A DNA stretch of 64,000 nt. It comes from an uncultured Clostridia bacterium (lineage in GTDB: Bacteria; Bacillota; Clostridia; Oscillospirales; CAG-272). This document shows, one piece after another, positions 18,067 through 25,776 of the stretch. Within the stretch, counting starts at the first letter, position 1; each line of letters opens with the position of its first letter. The notes under the pieces are model-generated. The model saw only the letters and a program-made list of their open reading frames with translations, ran no database searches and was not told where the DNA came from. The DNA lies in contig CALWJX010000003.1 of NCBI GenBank assembly GCA_944381085.1, forward strand, positions 62,001 to 126,000. Direction: 5' to 3'. Made by a program: the position numbers and the translations under genes.

Positions 18067-18765
18067 ATGGAGTATATTGATTTTCACTCACATGTACTGC
18101 CGGGAATAGACGACGGCTCAAAAGACCCTCAAATGTCCGCTCAAATGCTTAAAACTTTATATTCTCAAGGCGTACGACACAGCGTTTTGTCCTCACATTT
18201 TTACGGTCGCAGACATTCCCCCGAAGAGTATCTGAAAATAAGACAGGAAGCCTTTGACCGTCTGATGACAGTGTATGAGCCCGACCGTATGCCAATACTG
18301 CACCTTGGGGCGGAAGTCGCGCTGTCACAACACATGATGAAATGGGAACTCTCCGGAATGAAGCTGGACGGGACAAACATCATAATGCTTGAACTGCCGG
18401 GAAGATATGAAGATTGGATAGACGATATCATGTATGAATTTTCAGTGACCGGATACAAAATCATGATAGCTCATCTGGACAGAGTAATAGACAGCTATCC
18501 CAAACAAAAATGGATGAAATTACTTGATAAAAATTTTATTTATCAAATAAATAATGATTCTCTTTCTTCCATGAAAATCAGAAAAACCATCGAAAAACTT
18601 GCCAAAGAGGGAGCTGATTTCGTTCTGGGAAGCGATGCTCACAATATAACCGACAGAAGTCCAAATTTTGATGAAGCGACAACCAGACTAAAAAAAGGCG
18701 GTCTGTCTGATGAATTTGCCGACAGCATTGAAAGAAATCAGGGGAAAATACTCAGACTCTGGTAG
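18067..18765 (+). CDS. CpsB/YwqE-type PHP-domain phosphatase
   Basis: A 232-aa manganese-dependent phosphatase of the CpsB/CapC family, which in Firmicutes dephosphorylates tyrosine kinases governing exopolysaccharide synthesis. PHP metal ligands are visible in YIDFHSHVLPGIDDGS, then SSHFY, LGAEVAL, IAHLDR and GSDAHN. The length is close to the family norm (about 240-255). No tyrosine kinase or capsule glycosyltransferase lies next to it; the O-antigen ligase-like gene is 43 kb away. A different phosphoester substrate is therefore possible. It ends before a strong bidirectional terminator shared with the convergent glucokinase gene. Confidence 0.85.
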   Translation: MEYIDFHSHVLPGIDDGSKDPQMSAQMLKTLYSQGVRHSVLSSHFYGRRHSPEEYLKIRQEAFDRLMTVYEPDRMPILHLGAEVALSQHMMKWELSGMKLDGTNIIMLELPGRYEDWIDDIMYEFSVTGYKIMIAHLDRVIDSYPKQKWMKLLDKNFIYQINNDSLSSMKIRKTIEKLAKEGADFVLGSDAHNITDRSPNFDEATTRLKKGGLSDEFADSIERNQGKILRLW

Positions 18766-18887
18766 TATTTTTCAAATCAAAAACTGCCCTCCGTTTCATG
18801 TAATATCAGGTATCCCCTCCTCTGACAAAATCGATTATCTGTCCGATTTTACCATAAACAATTAAGAACTCAGATTTGCGCGTATAA

Positions 18888-18930
18888 TAACAGATACCCG
18901 TCCGACAATTCCCGGACGGGTATCTGTTTT
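18888..18930. terminator. terminator between the PHP phosphatase and glucokinase genes
   Basis: A perfect 14-bp stem (CAGATACCCGTCCG at 18891-18904, CGGACGGGTATCTG at 18913-18926) with T4 on the plus side and an A-rich opposite flank. It is placed between convergent genes, 125 bp past the plus-strand stop. Confidence 0.88.
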
Positions 18931-19037
18931 CAATATACTTATCAGAACAGCGCGCAATTACGTCAACCCATACTCCTGCCGCCCCGCCACATCTGCCTAC
19001 ACGGCGTTGCCCTGCCGCGTTACAATCAAAAGAATAT

Positions 19038-19997
19038 TTATATTCCGAGAAACGCGGCGCCGATAAGCCCGGCGTCGTTTCCAAGCTGTGCGATACAAAT
19101 CTTTGTATGAGCCACCGCGTCTCCGCCGTACTGTTCGGCGCGCACCAAGGGGAGAAGCATGTCAATCAACGCCTGTCCCTCTCCGGAAATGCCGCCGCCG
19201 ATAGACAGTACTTCCGGCTGAAAAATATTTATTATGCTCGTAATTCCGCTTGCCAAGTATTTTATATATTCATTTACGACTTCTTGCGCCGCCAAATCGC
19301 CTTTTCTCATAGCGTCAAAAGCAGTCCTGCCCGAAACCTTTCCCTTTTCGCGCGCGAGCTCTGTCATTACGGTATGTCTTCCCTGCTCCTCACATTCATG
19401 CATCTTTTCTTCGGTCATATTTATAAGCGCAGTCGCAGAACTGTATGCCTCCCAGCACCCGTGTCTTCCGCAGTTACATGCTCTGCCGTCCACCCTGATA
19501 ACAATATGACCCAGTTCCGCGCCGGCGTAATTAAAACCCGAATAAACCCTGTTGTCGATAATAATTCCGCCTCCGACTCCGGTACCGAGCGTAATCATAA
19601 CCGAATTTGAGGTACCCTTTGCGGCGCCGGCGACAGCCTCGCCCCAAGCCGCGGCATTTGCGTCGTTTTCTACATGAACCGTATCAACCTTAAAGCGCTT
19701 GGCGAATTCCGCGCAAATAGGATATTTTCTGAAAGGAAGATTACAGGAATATTCAATAACCCCGTCCGTATGGTTTGCAATGCCGGGAGACGCGATTCCG
19801 ACGGCGCTCACTTCGCTTTCATCAATTCCGGCAGAACCGCACAATTCATGGCACAGTCTTGCCATGTCGTCAATAATCTCATCTGACGGACGCTCGGCTT
19901 TTGTCGGTACGCTTCCCTTTTTTATAATCTTAAAATCTTTATCTATAACCGCGGCAGCGATATTCGTCCCGCCGAGATCCACACCGATCCGATACAT
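19038..19997 (-). CDS. glcK: ROK-family glucokinase
   Basis: A 319-aa ROK sugar kinase, expected to phosphorylate glucose to glucose-6-phosphate with ATP. The N-terminal phosphate-binding motif is GVDLGGTNIAAAV, followed by the catalytic segment HVENDANAAAWGE and GTGVGGGIIIDNRV. The zinc-binding ROK signature is visible as CNCGRHGCWE. No N-terminal helix-turn-helix is present, so it is a kinase rather than a repressor. It has its own promoter (20068-20096). It lies beside the glycosidase cluster and would channel released glucose into glycolysis. Glucokinase is the most likely activity, but N-acetyl-sugar or allose kinases share this fold. Confidence 0.9.
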   Translation of the reverse strand: MYRIGVDLGGTNIAAAVIDKDFKIIKKGSVPTKAERPSDEIIDDMARLCHELCGSAGIDESEVSAVGIASPGIANHTDGVIEYSCNLPFRKYPICAEFAKRFKVDTVHVENDANAAAWGEAVAGAAKGTSNSVMITLGTGVGGGIIIDNRVYSGFNYAGAELGHIVIRVDGRACNCGRHGCWEAYSSATALINMTEEKMHECEEQGRHTVMTELAREKGKVSGRTAFDAMRKGDLAAQEVVNEYIKYLASGITSIINIFQPEVLSIGGGISGEGQALIDMLLPLVRAEQYGGDAVAHTKICIAQLGNDAGLIGAAFLGI

Positions 19998-20067
19998 ATA
20001 CCAAAACTCCTTTACCGTTAAACACCATATGATTCGTGCTTTGCTTTGAACATATCAACTCAAAAAT

Positions 20068-20096
20068 ATTATAAAGTAAAATCGGCACAATGTCAA
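20068..20096 (-). promoter_or_regulatory. consensus promoter of the glucokinase gene
   Basis: On the minus strand TTGACA (20091-20096), 17 bp, TATAAT (20068-20073): a perfect sigma-A consensus, 71 bp before the start codon. Confidence 0.85.
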
Positions 20097-20239
20097 GTCC
20101 TTTTTATACCGAAAAATAAATTCCACAGACAAAATTTCCGAATTCCGTGTCTTTTATCACAAACATTTTAACCGGAATAATCACAAACTTATTATATTTT
20201 ATATTATATGCCTCTTAGGCAGACATTATTTTGAAAATA

Positions 20240-21073
20240 TCAATATTTTAAGAAAAGCGGCCGTTCATGCCCCGGCAGGTTAGGACTGTGAAGAGAAATC
20301 ATTCTCGTACCGTCAAGTCGTTTAAACAGCATGGTGTGACCCGCGTCAAAATTATAGCGGCTGTCATAATGCTTCCATTTTCCGCGAATACTATCGCTCT
20401 CTGCCTCAAGTACGATATACCTTCCGTCATTGAAGCTTGACCAAATCATTTTAAGCTTACCGTCCTCACGATAAAGAAACGGTCCGTCGGTGACATATTT
20501 TCCCTCTTCTCCGTTATACGGACTTACATACGGATTGTCCGACGCCCTGAACAAAAGAAACGGCTCCTCTACAGGACGCGACAAATCATCGGCAAGCTTT
20601 ACTGCCCATATTTCGCCGTCTCCCACCTGTACCCATTCGTGGCAAAATACCATATACGGAACATTGTCTTCCACATAAAAGGTTCCGTCCAGACATTCCC
20701 AATCGGCAGGGGTTATGGGTTTGTCCGAAATCGGAAGAAACTTACCGTCGGGTAAATCACATACGAATATCTGGGTCGCCCGGCAACGACCGTCCTTTTT
20801 ACAGCTTCCGAAAAGATAATATTTTCCTTTATATCCGTGCACCTCCGGCGCCCAGAAATCCTTATCCGCCCAAAATCCGATCTCCCCGCCGTCCAAAATC
20901 ACCTTGGGGTCACTGAAATGTTCAAGATCTTTCGTCTTATAAACCGAAAAGGTATTCCTCGCGCTGACTGTATCGTTATGCAGCGCGGTCGTGCCATACA
21001 TATAATAACATTCTTCTTCCGGACAAGTCAGAATAAAAGGGTCTCTGATATGTATTTCTTCTCTGTTCAGCAT
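20240..21073 (-). CDS. glycoside hydrolase family 43 protein
   Basis: A 277-aa intracellular five-bladed beta-propeller enzyme. The family's general-base aspartate is in HIRDPFIL near the N-terminus. The pKa-modulating Asp is probably in LDGTFYVEDN and the acid Glu in the middle (WAPEVHGYKGKYYLFGS). Blades recur as tryptophan/tyrosine-rich repeats through to NFDAGHTML. There is no signal peptide, so it acts on imported oligosaccharides. GH43 enzymes are usually arabinofuranosidases, xylosidases or galactanases; the specificity cannot be assigned here. It is part of the cluster with GH95, a second GH43-like protein and GH78. GGAAAGACAGG precedes the ATG. Confidence 0.87.
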   Translation of the reverse strand: MLNREEIHIRDPFILTCPEEECYYMYGTTALHNDTVSARNTFSVYKTKDLEHFSDPKVILDGGEIGFWADKDFWAPEVHGYKGKYYLFGSCKKDGRCRATQIFVCDLPDGKFLPISDKPITPADWECLDGTFYVEDNVPYMVFCHEWVQVGDGEIWAVKLADDLSRPVEEPFLLFRASDNPYVSPYNGEEGKYVTDGPFLYREDGKLKMIWSSFNDGRYIVLEAESDSIRGKWKHYDSRYNFDAGHTMLFKRLDGTRMISLHSPNLPGHERPLFLKY

Positions 21074-21156
21074 TTTTTACCTGTCTTTCCGCCGTATCCT
21101 AACAAAAAATACGGCAATATTTTTAAAAATTTAAAATCAATCCTCGTTCAATAAGC

Positions 21157-21243
21157 GGCTAAGCACCGTAATTCAATTTTTTCAGCGGGAGATTGTATTC
21201 TCCCACTGAAAACATAAAGTGAAAAAATTTTAATTCAGTTATA
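21157..21243. repeat. dispersed palindromic element, family 2, copy A
   Basis: An approximately 87-bp element built round a hairpin (arms TTTTCAGCGGGAGA and TCTCCCACTGAAAA). It aligns over its whole length with copies at 29278-29381 (inverted) and 40172-40264. Its right end overlaps the stop codon of the minus-strand gene that ends at 21235. Confidence 0.8.
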
Positions 21244-21768
21244 AACTATGGCGCCGAAATATGTAACGGTATTTTGTCCGTTAATATAATTGACCCCCAC
21301 CTGCTTTGCCAGTCTGCTCACTAAAATACCATAGCCTTCAATAGAACCATGCGCGCGGTCGGGAAAACGGCACGGCGCGTCGGGGTAAGTACATTCCTTA
21401 CACAGGTCGCACCCTTCGTTGGACAATATCATATAGTTATCCAGACGCGGTTTTACCGCGGCGTCGATTTTACGGCAAAGCTTTTTGAAATTTTCCATAC
21501 CCGCCATCATTCCCTCATAGTCGAAAGAGTCTTCAAGTTCGCACTTCAATGTAAACACCAGCATTTTTTCATATTTTCTGATGCGGTCACGACATTCCTC
21601 CAAAGTTCCGAGCCCCGGAGGGCAGGACCATGTGGTACCGTATTTGTGGCAGACGTTCGCTTCGCACATCTCTCTGACTTCGGGCAAAAAATCCACCTCT
21701 GAAGTATTTATGATTCCGTACTGAAAAGCACCTGCATCCTCGACAATTTTTATTAATGTATCATCCAT
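21235..21768 (-). CDS. DUF2284-family cysteine-rich metal-binding protein
   Basis: A 177-aa protein of the DUF2284 type, a putative metal- or iron-sulfur-binding protein. Two cysteine groups are seen: CHKYGTTWSCPPG (about residues 36-48) and CDLCKECTYPDAPCRFP (about 118-134). It ends with GVNYINGQNTVTYFG, typical of the family. Biochemical function is unknown. GAAAGGAATTTATAAAA precedes the start. It lies between two glycosidase genes on the same strand and may be co-transcribed with the GH95 gene 57 bp upstream, without an obvious functional link. Its stop codon lies within palindromic element copy A. Confidence 0.85.
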   Translation of the reverse strand: MDDTLIKIVEDAGAFQYGIINTSEVDFLPEVREMCEANVCHKYGTTWSCPPGLGTLEECRDRIRKYEKMLVFTLKCELEDSFDYEGMMAGMENFKKLCRKIDAAVKPRLDNYMILSNEGCDLCKECTYPDAPCRFPDRAHGSIEGYGILVSRLAKQVGVNYINGQNTVTYFGAIVYN

Positions 21769-21825
21769 TTTTATAAATTCCTTTCATTCAGCGGGGCAAT
21801 AATCCGCCCTCTATAAAATATAAAC

Positions 21826-24138
21826 TTACGGTGTCTGCTCAATCCCACCGCAACGTGTTATACTTTTACTTATTACCTTGCCGTCTTTCCAGCCAAAGCA
21901 AATTTCTCTGCCGCCTTTAAGTCTCAGTCCTCTTACGCTGCCCGATGCCCACTCTTTAGGAAGCGCAGGCAATAAGGTAACATCATCAACACCGTCATAG
22001 TCGGAAAAATTTCCGACGCCATTGACGCTAAAATCTGTCTGACAGACAAGCATTTCAACAATCGCGGCGGCAATTCCGAAATTCCCGTCTATCTGGAACG
22101 GCGGATGGGCGTCAAACAAATTCGCATACACTCCGCCTCCGGAAAACACGCAATCTTCGGTAAAAACCGGGCGAAGTATTTTGTCCAGATACATTTTGGC
22201 TTTTTCCGGATTTTTAAGCCTTGCCCAAAGACATGCTCTCCAACCCAGACTCCAACCCGTCGCGTCTTCTCCCCTTTTGACCATAGTAACCTTTGCCGCT
22301 TCAAACAGCTCGGGAGTTTTTTCACTAATTGAATTGCCCGGATACAGTCCATACAAAAGAGACATATGCCGATGTTCCGGTTCAAGCTCATTAAATTCTT
22401 TTTCCCACTCAAGTATCTGTCCATCGGTCCCTGTCTTGTAACCATCCAGTTTATTCAGTGCCGATTTCAAAGTGTCCCTGAACCCGATATCAGTATCAAG
22501 AAGTTCCGACGCCTTTATGCATGTCTCAAAAATTTCGGTACAAATGCCTGTATCCATCGCCGAGCCGTGTGAAATGCAATGATATACTCCGTCTATAGAA
22601 TAGCAATTCTCCGGCGAGGTAGTAATCGAAACCGCAAGATGACCGTCAGAAGTCTGTTCAAGCATATCAAGCATGAAAAGCGCGGCTCCCTTAAGTACCT
22701 CCCAGTTATCCTTTAAATACAGTATGTCAAGAGTGTATTCGTAATGCTCCCAGATATGGCGAGCGAGCCATGCCCCCGAGCTGTTCCAGAACCCGCATTG
22801 AACCATACTTAAATTAGGGCTTCGTTTTCCCACAGCCTCGCTTTGAGCCCAGATGTCGGAATTATGTCCGGAGCACCATCCGCGACAGCGATAGTGCTTT
22901 GACGCAGTCTTCGCTCCGTTTTTTGATATACTGCTGACAAGTTCTGTCATGGGCAGATGACATTCCGACAAATTGCACGCCTCGACGTGCCAATAATTCA
23001 TCTGCGCGTTAATATTAATCGTGTAGTTACAGCTCCACGGAGGTCTGGTCTGATCGTTCCATATGCCTTGCAAATTCATTGCCCGTGTGCCGGAGCGAGA
23101 AGCGGAAATAGTCAGATATCTTGCGTAATCAAACAGCAGGACCGCAAGACCCACATCAGATTTATCCCGTTCATAACCAATAATTCTCTCATCCGTAGGC
23201 AAGTCGCCGCGGTCTGCCCCGTCCAAGCGCAGCTCCATGCGGTCAAAAAGCGATTTATAATCCGAGACATGAGACTCTTTTACCGCGTCATATCCCTTTT
23301 TAAAAGCGGATCGTGTTGCTTCGAGAGCTGTTTTTAAAGGATCTTTTTTACTGTTCTCAGGTTTTTTATCAAATCCTTCAAAATCAGAAGCTATATCAAG
23401 ATAAATGACAAACTCGCCGCCCTCAACTCTTACCGCGTCATTTCCCGCCGTGACCTTTCCTCCTCGTGCTTCGACCCGCAAAGCGACGGCATAACTCAGA
23501 GCCCTGTTATGCTCAAAGTCATCATATACAATTGGATTTTCACATTCGTAGTAATTAGGCGCCGCGTAGCTTGGCATTAACGACCTCATGACAAGCGCGC
23601 CGTCATGTATTTCAAATCTGTGCGGATGAGGTGAGTTTATTTTTATGACAGCCTTCATCCCGGGGTTATCCGAACCGAATTTAAGCGCCATGACATTGTC
23701 GGGATGCGAACAGATAACCTCTCTTTTGTATGTATGTCCGCCGCTTTTAAAACACACGCGCGCAACACTCTCTGAAATATCAAGATTTCTGCGGTAATCT
23801 TCAATCTCTTCCAACCCGTAAAAATCAATTGTAAGTTCTCCCGCCGGTTCATAGCTTTCGGTAAATTCGCAAAGGCATTTTTTCCAGAGTATATGTTCTG
23901 CCTCCGTCCTGTCTCCGCGGGCCAAAGCGGCTTTTGCCTCGACAAATCCCTCGTACACGGTATCGGATGACTTGTCTCGGGGAAACCCGGACCAGAGCGT
24001 ATCCTCATTGAGTGAAATTTTTTCGTGTTTTGCTCCGCCGTAAACCATTCCCCCCAAGCGCCCGTTTCCTATGGGAAGCGCCTCGGTAAAATTCCGGGCG
24101 CATTTTCTATACCAAAGCTCCTTGTTATGTTTTTCCAT
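21826..24138 (-). CDS. glycoside hydrolase family 95 (alpha-L-fucosidase type)
   Basis: A 770-aa GH95 enzyme lacking a signal peptide, thus probably intracellular. The N-terminal beta domain begins LWYRKCARNFTEALPIGNGRLGGMVYGG and SLNEDTLWSGFP. The (alpha/alpha)6 catalytic part contains GIWNDQTRPPWSCNYTININAQMNYW, and ITTSPENCY near residue 510, corresponding to the acidic catalytic region. A C-terminal beta domain ends with LRLKGGREICFGWKDG. GH95 members hydrolyse alpha-1,2-fucosides; some act on alpha-L-galactosides in plant polysaccharides. GAGGTGTTAAT precedes ATG. The gene is transcribed from the divergent region at 24.3 kb that it shares with a GH43-like gene. Confidence 0.94.
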   Translation of the reverse strand: MEKHNKELWYRKCARNFTEALPIGNGRLGGMVYGGAKHEKISLNEDTLWSGFPRDKSSDTVYEGFVEAKAALARGDRTEAEHILWKKCLCEFTESYEPAGELTIDFYGLEEIEDYRRNLDISESVARVCFKSGGHTYKREVICSHPDNVMALKFGSDNPGMKAVIKINSPHPHRFEIHDGALVMRSLMPSYAAPNYYECENPIVYDDFEHNRALSYAVALRVEARGGKVTAGNDAVRVEGGEFVIYLDIASDFEGFDKKPENSKKDPLKTALEATRSAFKKGYDAVKESHVSDYKSLFDRMELRLDGADRGDLPTDERIIGYERDKSDVGLAVLLFDYARYLTISASRSGTRAMNLQGIWNDQTRPPWSCNYTININAQMNYWHVEACNLSECHLPMTELVSSISKNGAKTASKHYRCRGWCSGHNSDIWAQSEAVGKRSPNLSMVQCGFWNSSGAWLARHIWEHYEYTLDILYLKDNWEVLKGAALFMLDMLEQTSDGHLAVSITTSPENCYSIDGVYHCISHGSAMDTGICTEIFETCIKASELLDTDIGFRDTLKSALNKLDGYKTGTDGQILEWEKEFNELEPEHRHMSLLYGLYPGNSISEKTPELFEAAKVTMVKRGEDATGWSLGWRACLWARLKNPEKAKMYLDKILRPVFTEDCVFSGGGVYANLFDAHPPFQIDGNFGIAAAIVEMLVCQTDFSVNGVGNFSDYDGVDDVTLLPALPKEWASGSVRGLRLKGGREICFGWKDGKVISKSITRCGGIEQTP

Positions 24139-24331
24139 ATTAACACCTCATGTCCCCGCAGGCGACAGATATGAAAAATTTGAATTTAGCAAAGCTTCTA
24201 CGCACAAATATTTTTATGCGAAAAAAGACTGTATTCCGACAAAATTATTTTTACGTTGATTCACTTGCCGAAACTTCAGGCAAACATTTCAAAACCATTT
24301 CATTTACTACACACGCAACCGTTTAAAATAT

Positions 24332-24360
24332 ATTATCCCACAACGCGCAAGAAATGTCTA
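24332..24360 (-). promoter_or_regulatory. candidate promoter of the GH95 gene
   Basis: On the minus strand TAGACA (24355-24360), 17 bp, GATAAT (24332-24337). The -35 element lies inside the left arm of the large inverted repeat, so a protein bound there would block this promoter. The leader is about 190 nt. Confidence 0.5.
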
Positions 24361-24395
24361 TACGTTTTTTTGCGGTAAATATAGACATTTCTTGC
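24347..24395. promoter_or_regulatory. perfect 16-bp inverted repeat in the divergent glycosidase control region
   Basis: GCAAGAAATGTCTATA (24347-24362) and its exact reverse complement (24380-24395) are separated by 17 bp of T-rich sequence. It sits between the GH95 gene (minus) and the GH43-like gene (plus). Possible readings are a dimeric repressor or activator operator pair, or a hairpin in the GH43 upstream transcript. No regulator gene is adjacent. Confidence 0.6.
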
Positions 24396-24475
24396 TTTTA
24401 TTTAATTGAGATCAGAGAACCGCACTGTATAACGAAATTAATTACATGAATAAACATTTATGACAAAAAAATTTC

Positions 24476-24504
24476 TTGACACACGGAATTTATTGGTATA
24501 TAAT
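24476..24504 (+). promoter_or_regulatory. consensus promoter of the GH43-like gene
   Basis: TTGACA (24476-24481), 17 bp, TATAAT (24499-24504), 50 bp before the ATG at 24554. It rules out translation starts upstream of about 24511. Confidence 0.85.
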
Positions 24505-24553
24505 GTCCTCATCGGATTATGCCCGAAATCAACATAAAAAAAGGAGACATAAT

Positions 24554-25594
24554 ATGCCCGGCTATATATACCCAGGAAAAACGTGGCTTGACGATGAGGG
24601 AAAGTCAATACATGCGCACGGTGGCTCTATAATGAATGTAAACGGGAAATACTACTGGTACGGTGAAAACAAAGAAAAGACGGTTCCCGGCTCGGGAATC
24701 TGGCACTGGGGAGTACGCTGCTATTCCTCAATCGATCTATGCTCATGGCACGACGAAGGACTTATCCTGCCCCCGGATACCGAAAATCCCGACTCTCCGA
24801 TACACCCCTCACAGTGTATGGACCGTCCTCACATTCTGTTTTGCGAAAAAACCGGAAAATACGTAATGTGGATCAAAATAATGGGAAAGGACGGAATACA
24901 GAGAATGGCAGTTTTCATATCGTCCTCTTTGCTGTCGGGATATGAAATGCTGCGCTATTACCGTCCTCTCGATATGAGTTCCGGCGACTTTGACCTTGTA
25001 AAAGACTCTTCGGGCAAAGCATATATTTATTTTGAACGGGTACATACGGATATGATCTGCGCGGAGCTGAGCGACGACTATACAGACATCAACGGAACAT
25101 ATTCGGTTCATTTTCCGAACGGACAGCCTCCATTTGTGCGTGAAGCGCCCGCGTTCTTTAAAAAAGACGACAAGATGTACCTGTTTACCTCCGGAACCAC
25201 CGGATATTTTCCGAATCCGTCCGAGGTGGCTTGCGCGGACGACTATCACGGTCCTTGGAAGGTACTCGGAGACCCTCACGTTGACATGCCCGGAAAAGAT
25301 TCTTACTGTTCTCAGATAACCTCGGTATTCCATGTTCCCGGAACAAAACTGTATATAGCGCTGGCAGACCGCTGGCTCACGGATCTTCCCGAAAATATGC
25401 CCGACGTCCGTCGTGTTTTCGAGTGCTGGTTTGACCCAAAAGGTTCAAGACCGGTCGCCCCCGAAGACGATCCGAATAATTACACGGAACAGAATACGTC
25501 AAAAGCCACATATGTATGGCTGCCCGTGGAGTTTGAAAACGGCATTCCCGTACTGCATTGGTACGACAAATGGAGTCCCGTGGATTTTATGTGA
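24554..25594 (+). CDS. GH43-like five-bladed propeller glycosidase
   Basis: A 346-aa protein with the start of a GH43-type propeller: GGSIMNVNGKYYWYGENKE, then CYSSIDLCSWHDEGLIL, DRPHILFCEKTGKYVMW, KDSSGKAYIYFE and FVREAPAFFKKDDKMYLFTSGTTGY. This pattern resembles the galactan- or galactoside-acting GH43 subfamilies (for example exo-beta-1,3-galactanase-like). The catalytic residues are inferred from alignment by eye only. There is no signal peptide. The start is fixed by AAGGAG seven bases upstream and by the promoter at 24476-24504. It is co-oriented with the GH78-like gene 182 bp downstream and divergent from GH95. Confidence 0.82.
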   Translation: MPGYIYPGKTWLDDEGKSIHAHGGSIMNVNGKYYWYGENKEKTVPGSGIWHWGVRCYSSIDLCSWHDEGLILPPDTENPDSPIHPSQCMDRPHILFCEKTGKYVMWIKIMGKDGIQRMAVFISSSLLSGYEMLRYYRPLDMSSGDFDLVKDSSGKAYIYFERVHTDMICAELSDDYTDINGTYSVHFPNGQPPFVREAPAFFKKDDKMYLFTSGTTGYFPNPSEVACADDYHGPWKVLGDPHVDMPGKDSYCSQITSVFHVPGTKLYIALADRWLTDLPENMPDVRRVFECWFDPKGSRPVAPEDDPNNYTEQNTSKATYVWLPVEFENGIPVLHWYDKWSPVDFM

Positions 25595-25776
25595 AACGAC
25601 AGCCGAAAAACAGCCGACATTAATTTATATTCAATATCATACATGAAAAATGCCTCGCTCTCGCGTGAGTCAATAATAAAATCTTTTTCCGAAAAATCCT
25701 GACCTACATGTGAAAAGCACAAACAAAAAGACTCAAACCGATTTAAGTCGGTTCTTAAAAAAGGAATGGTATAATT

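Noticed and set aside
24476-24553. Upstream start for the GH43-like gene
   Set aside because: The in-frame upstream ATG lies within the promoter elements at 24476-24504.
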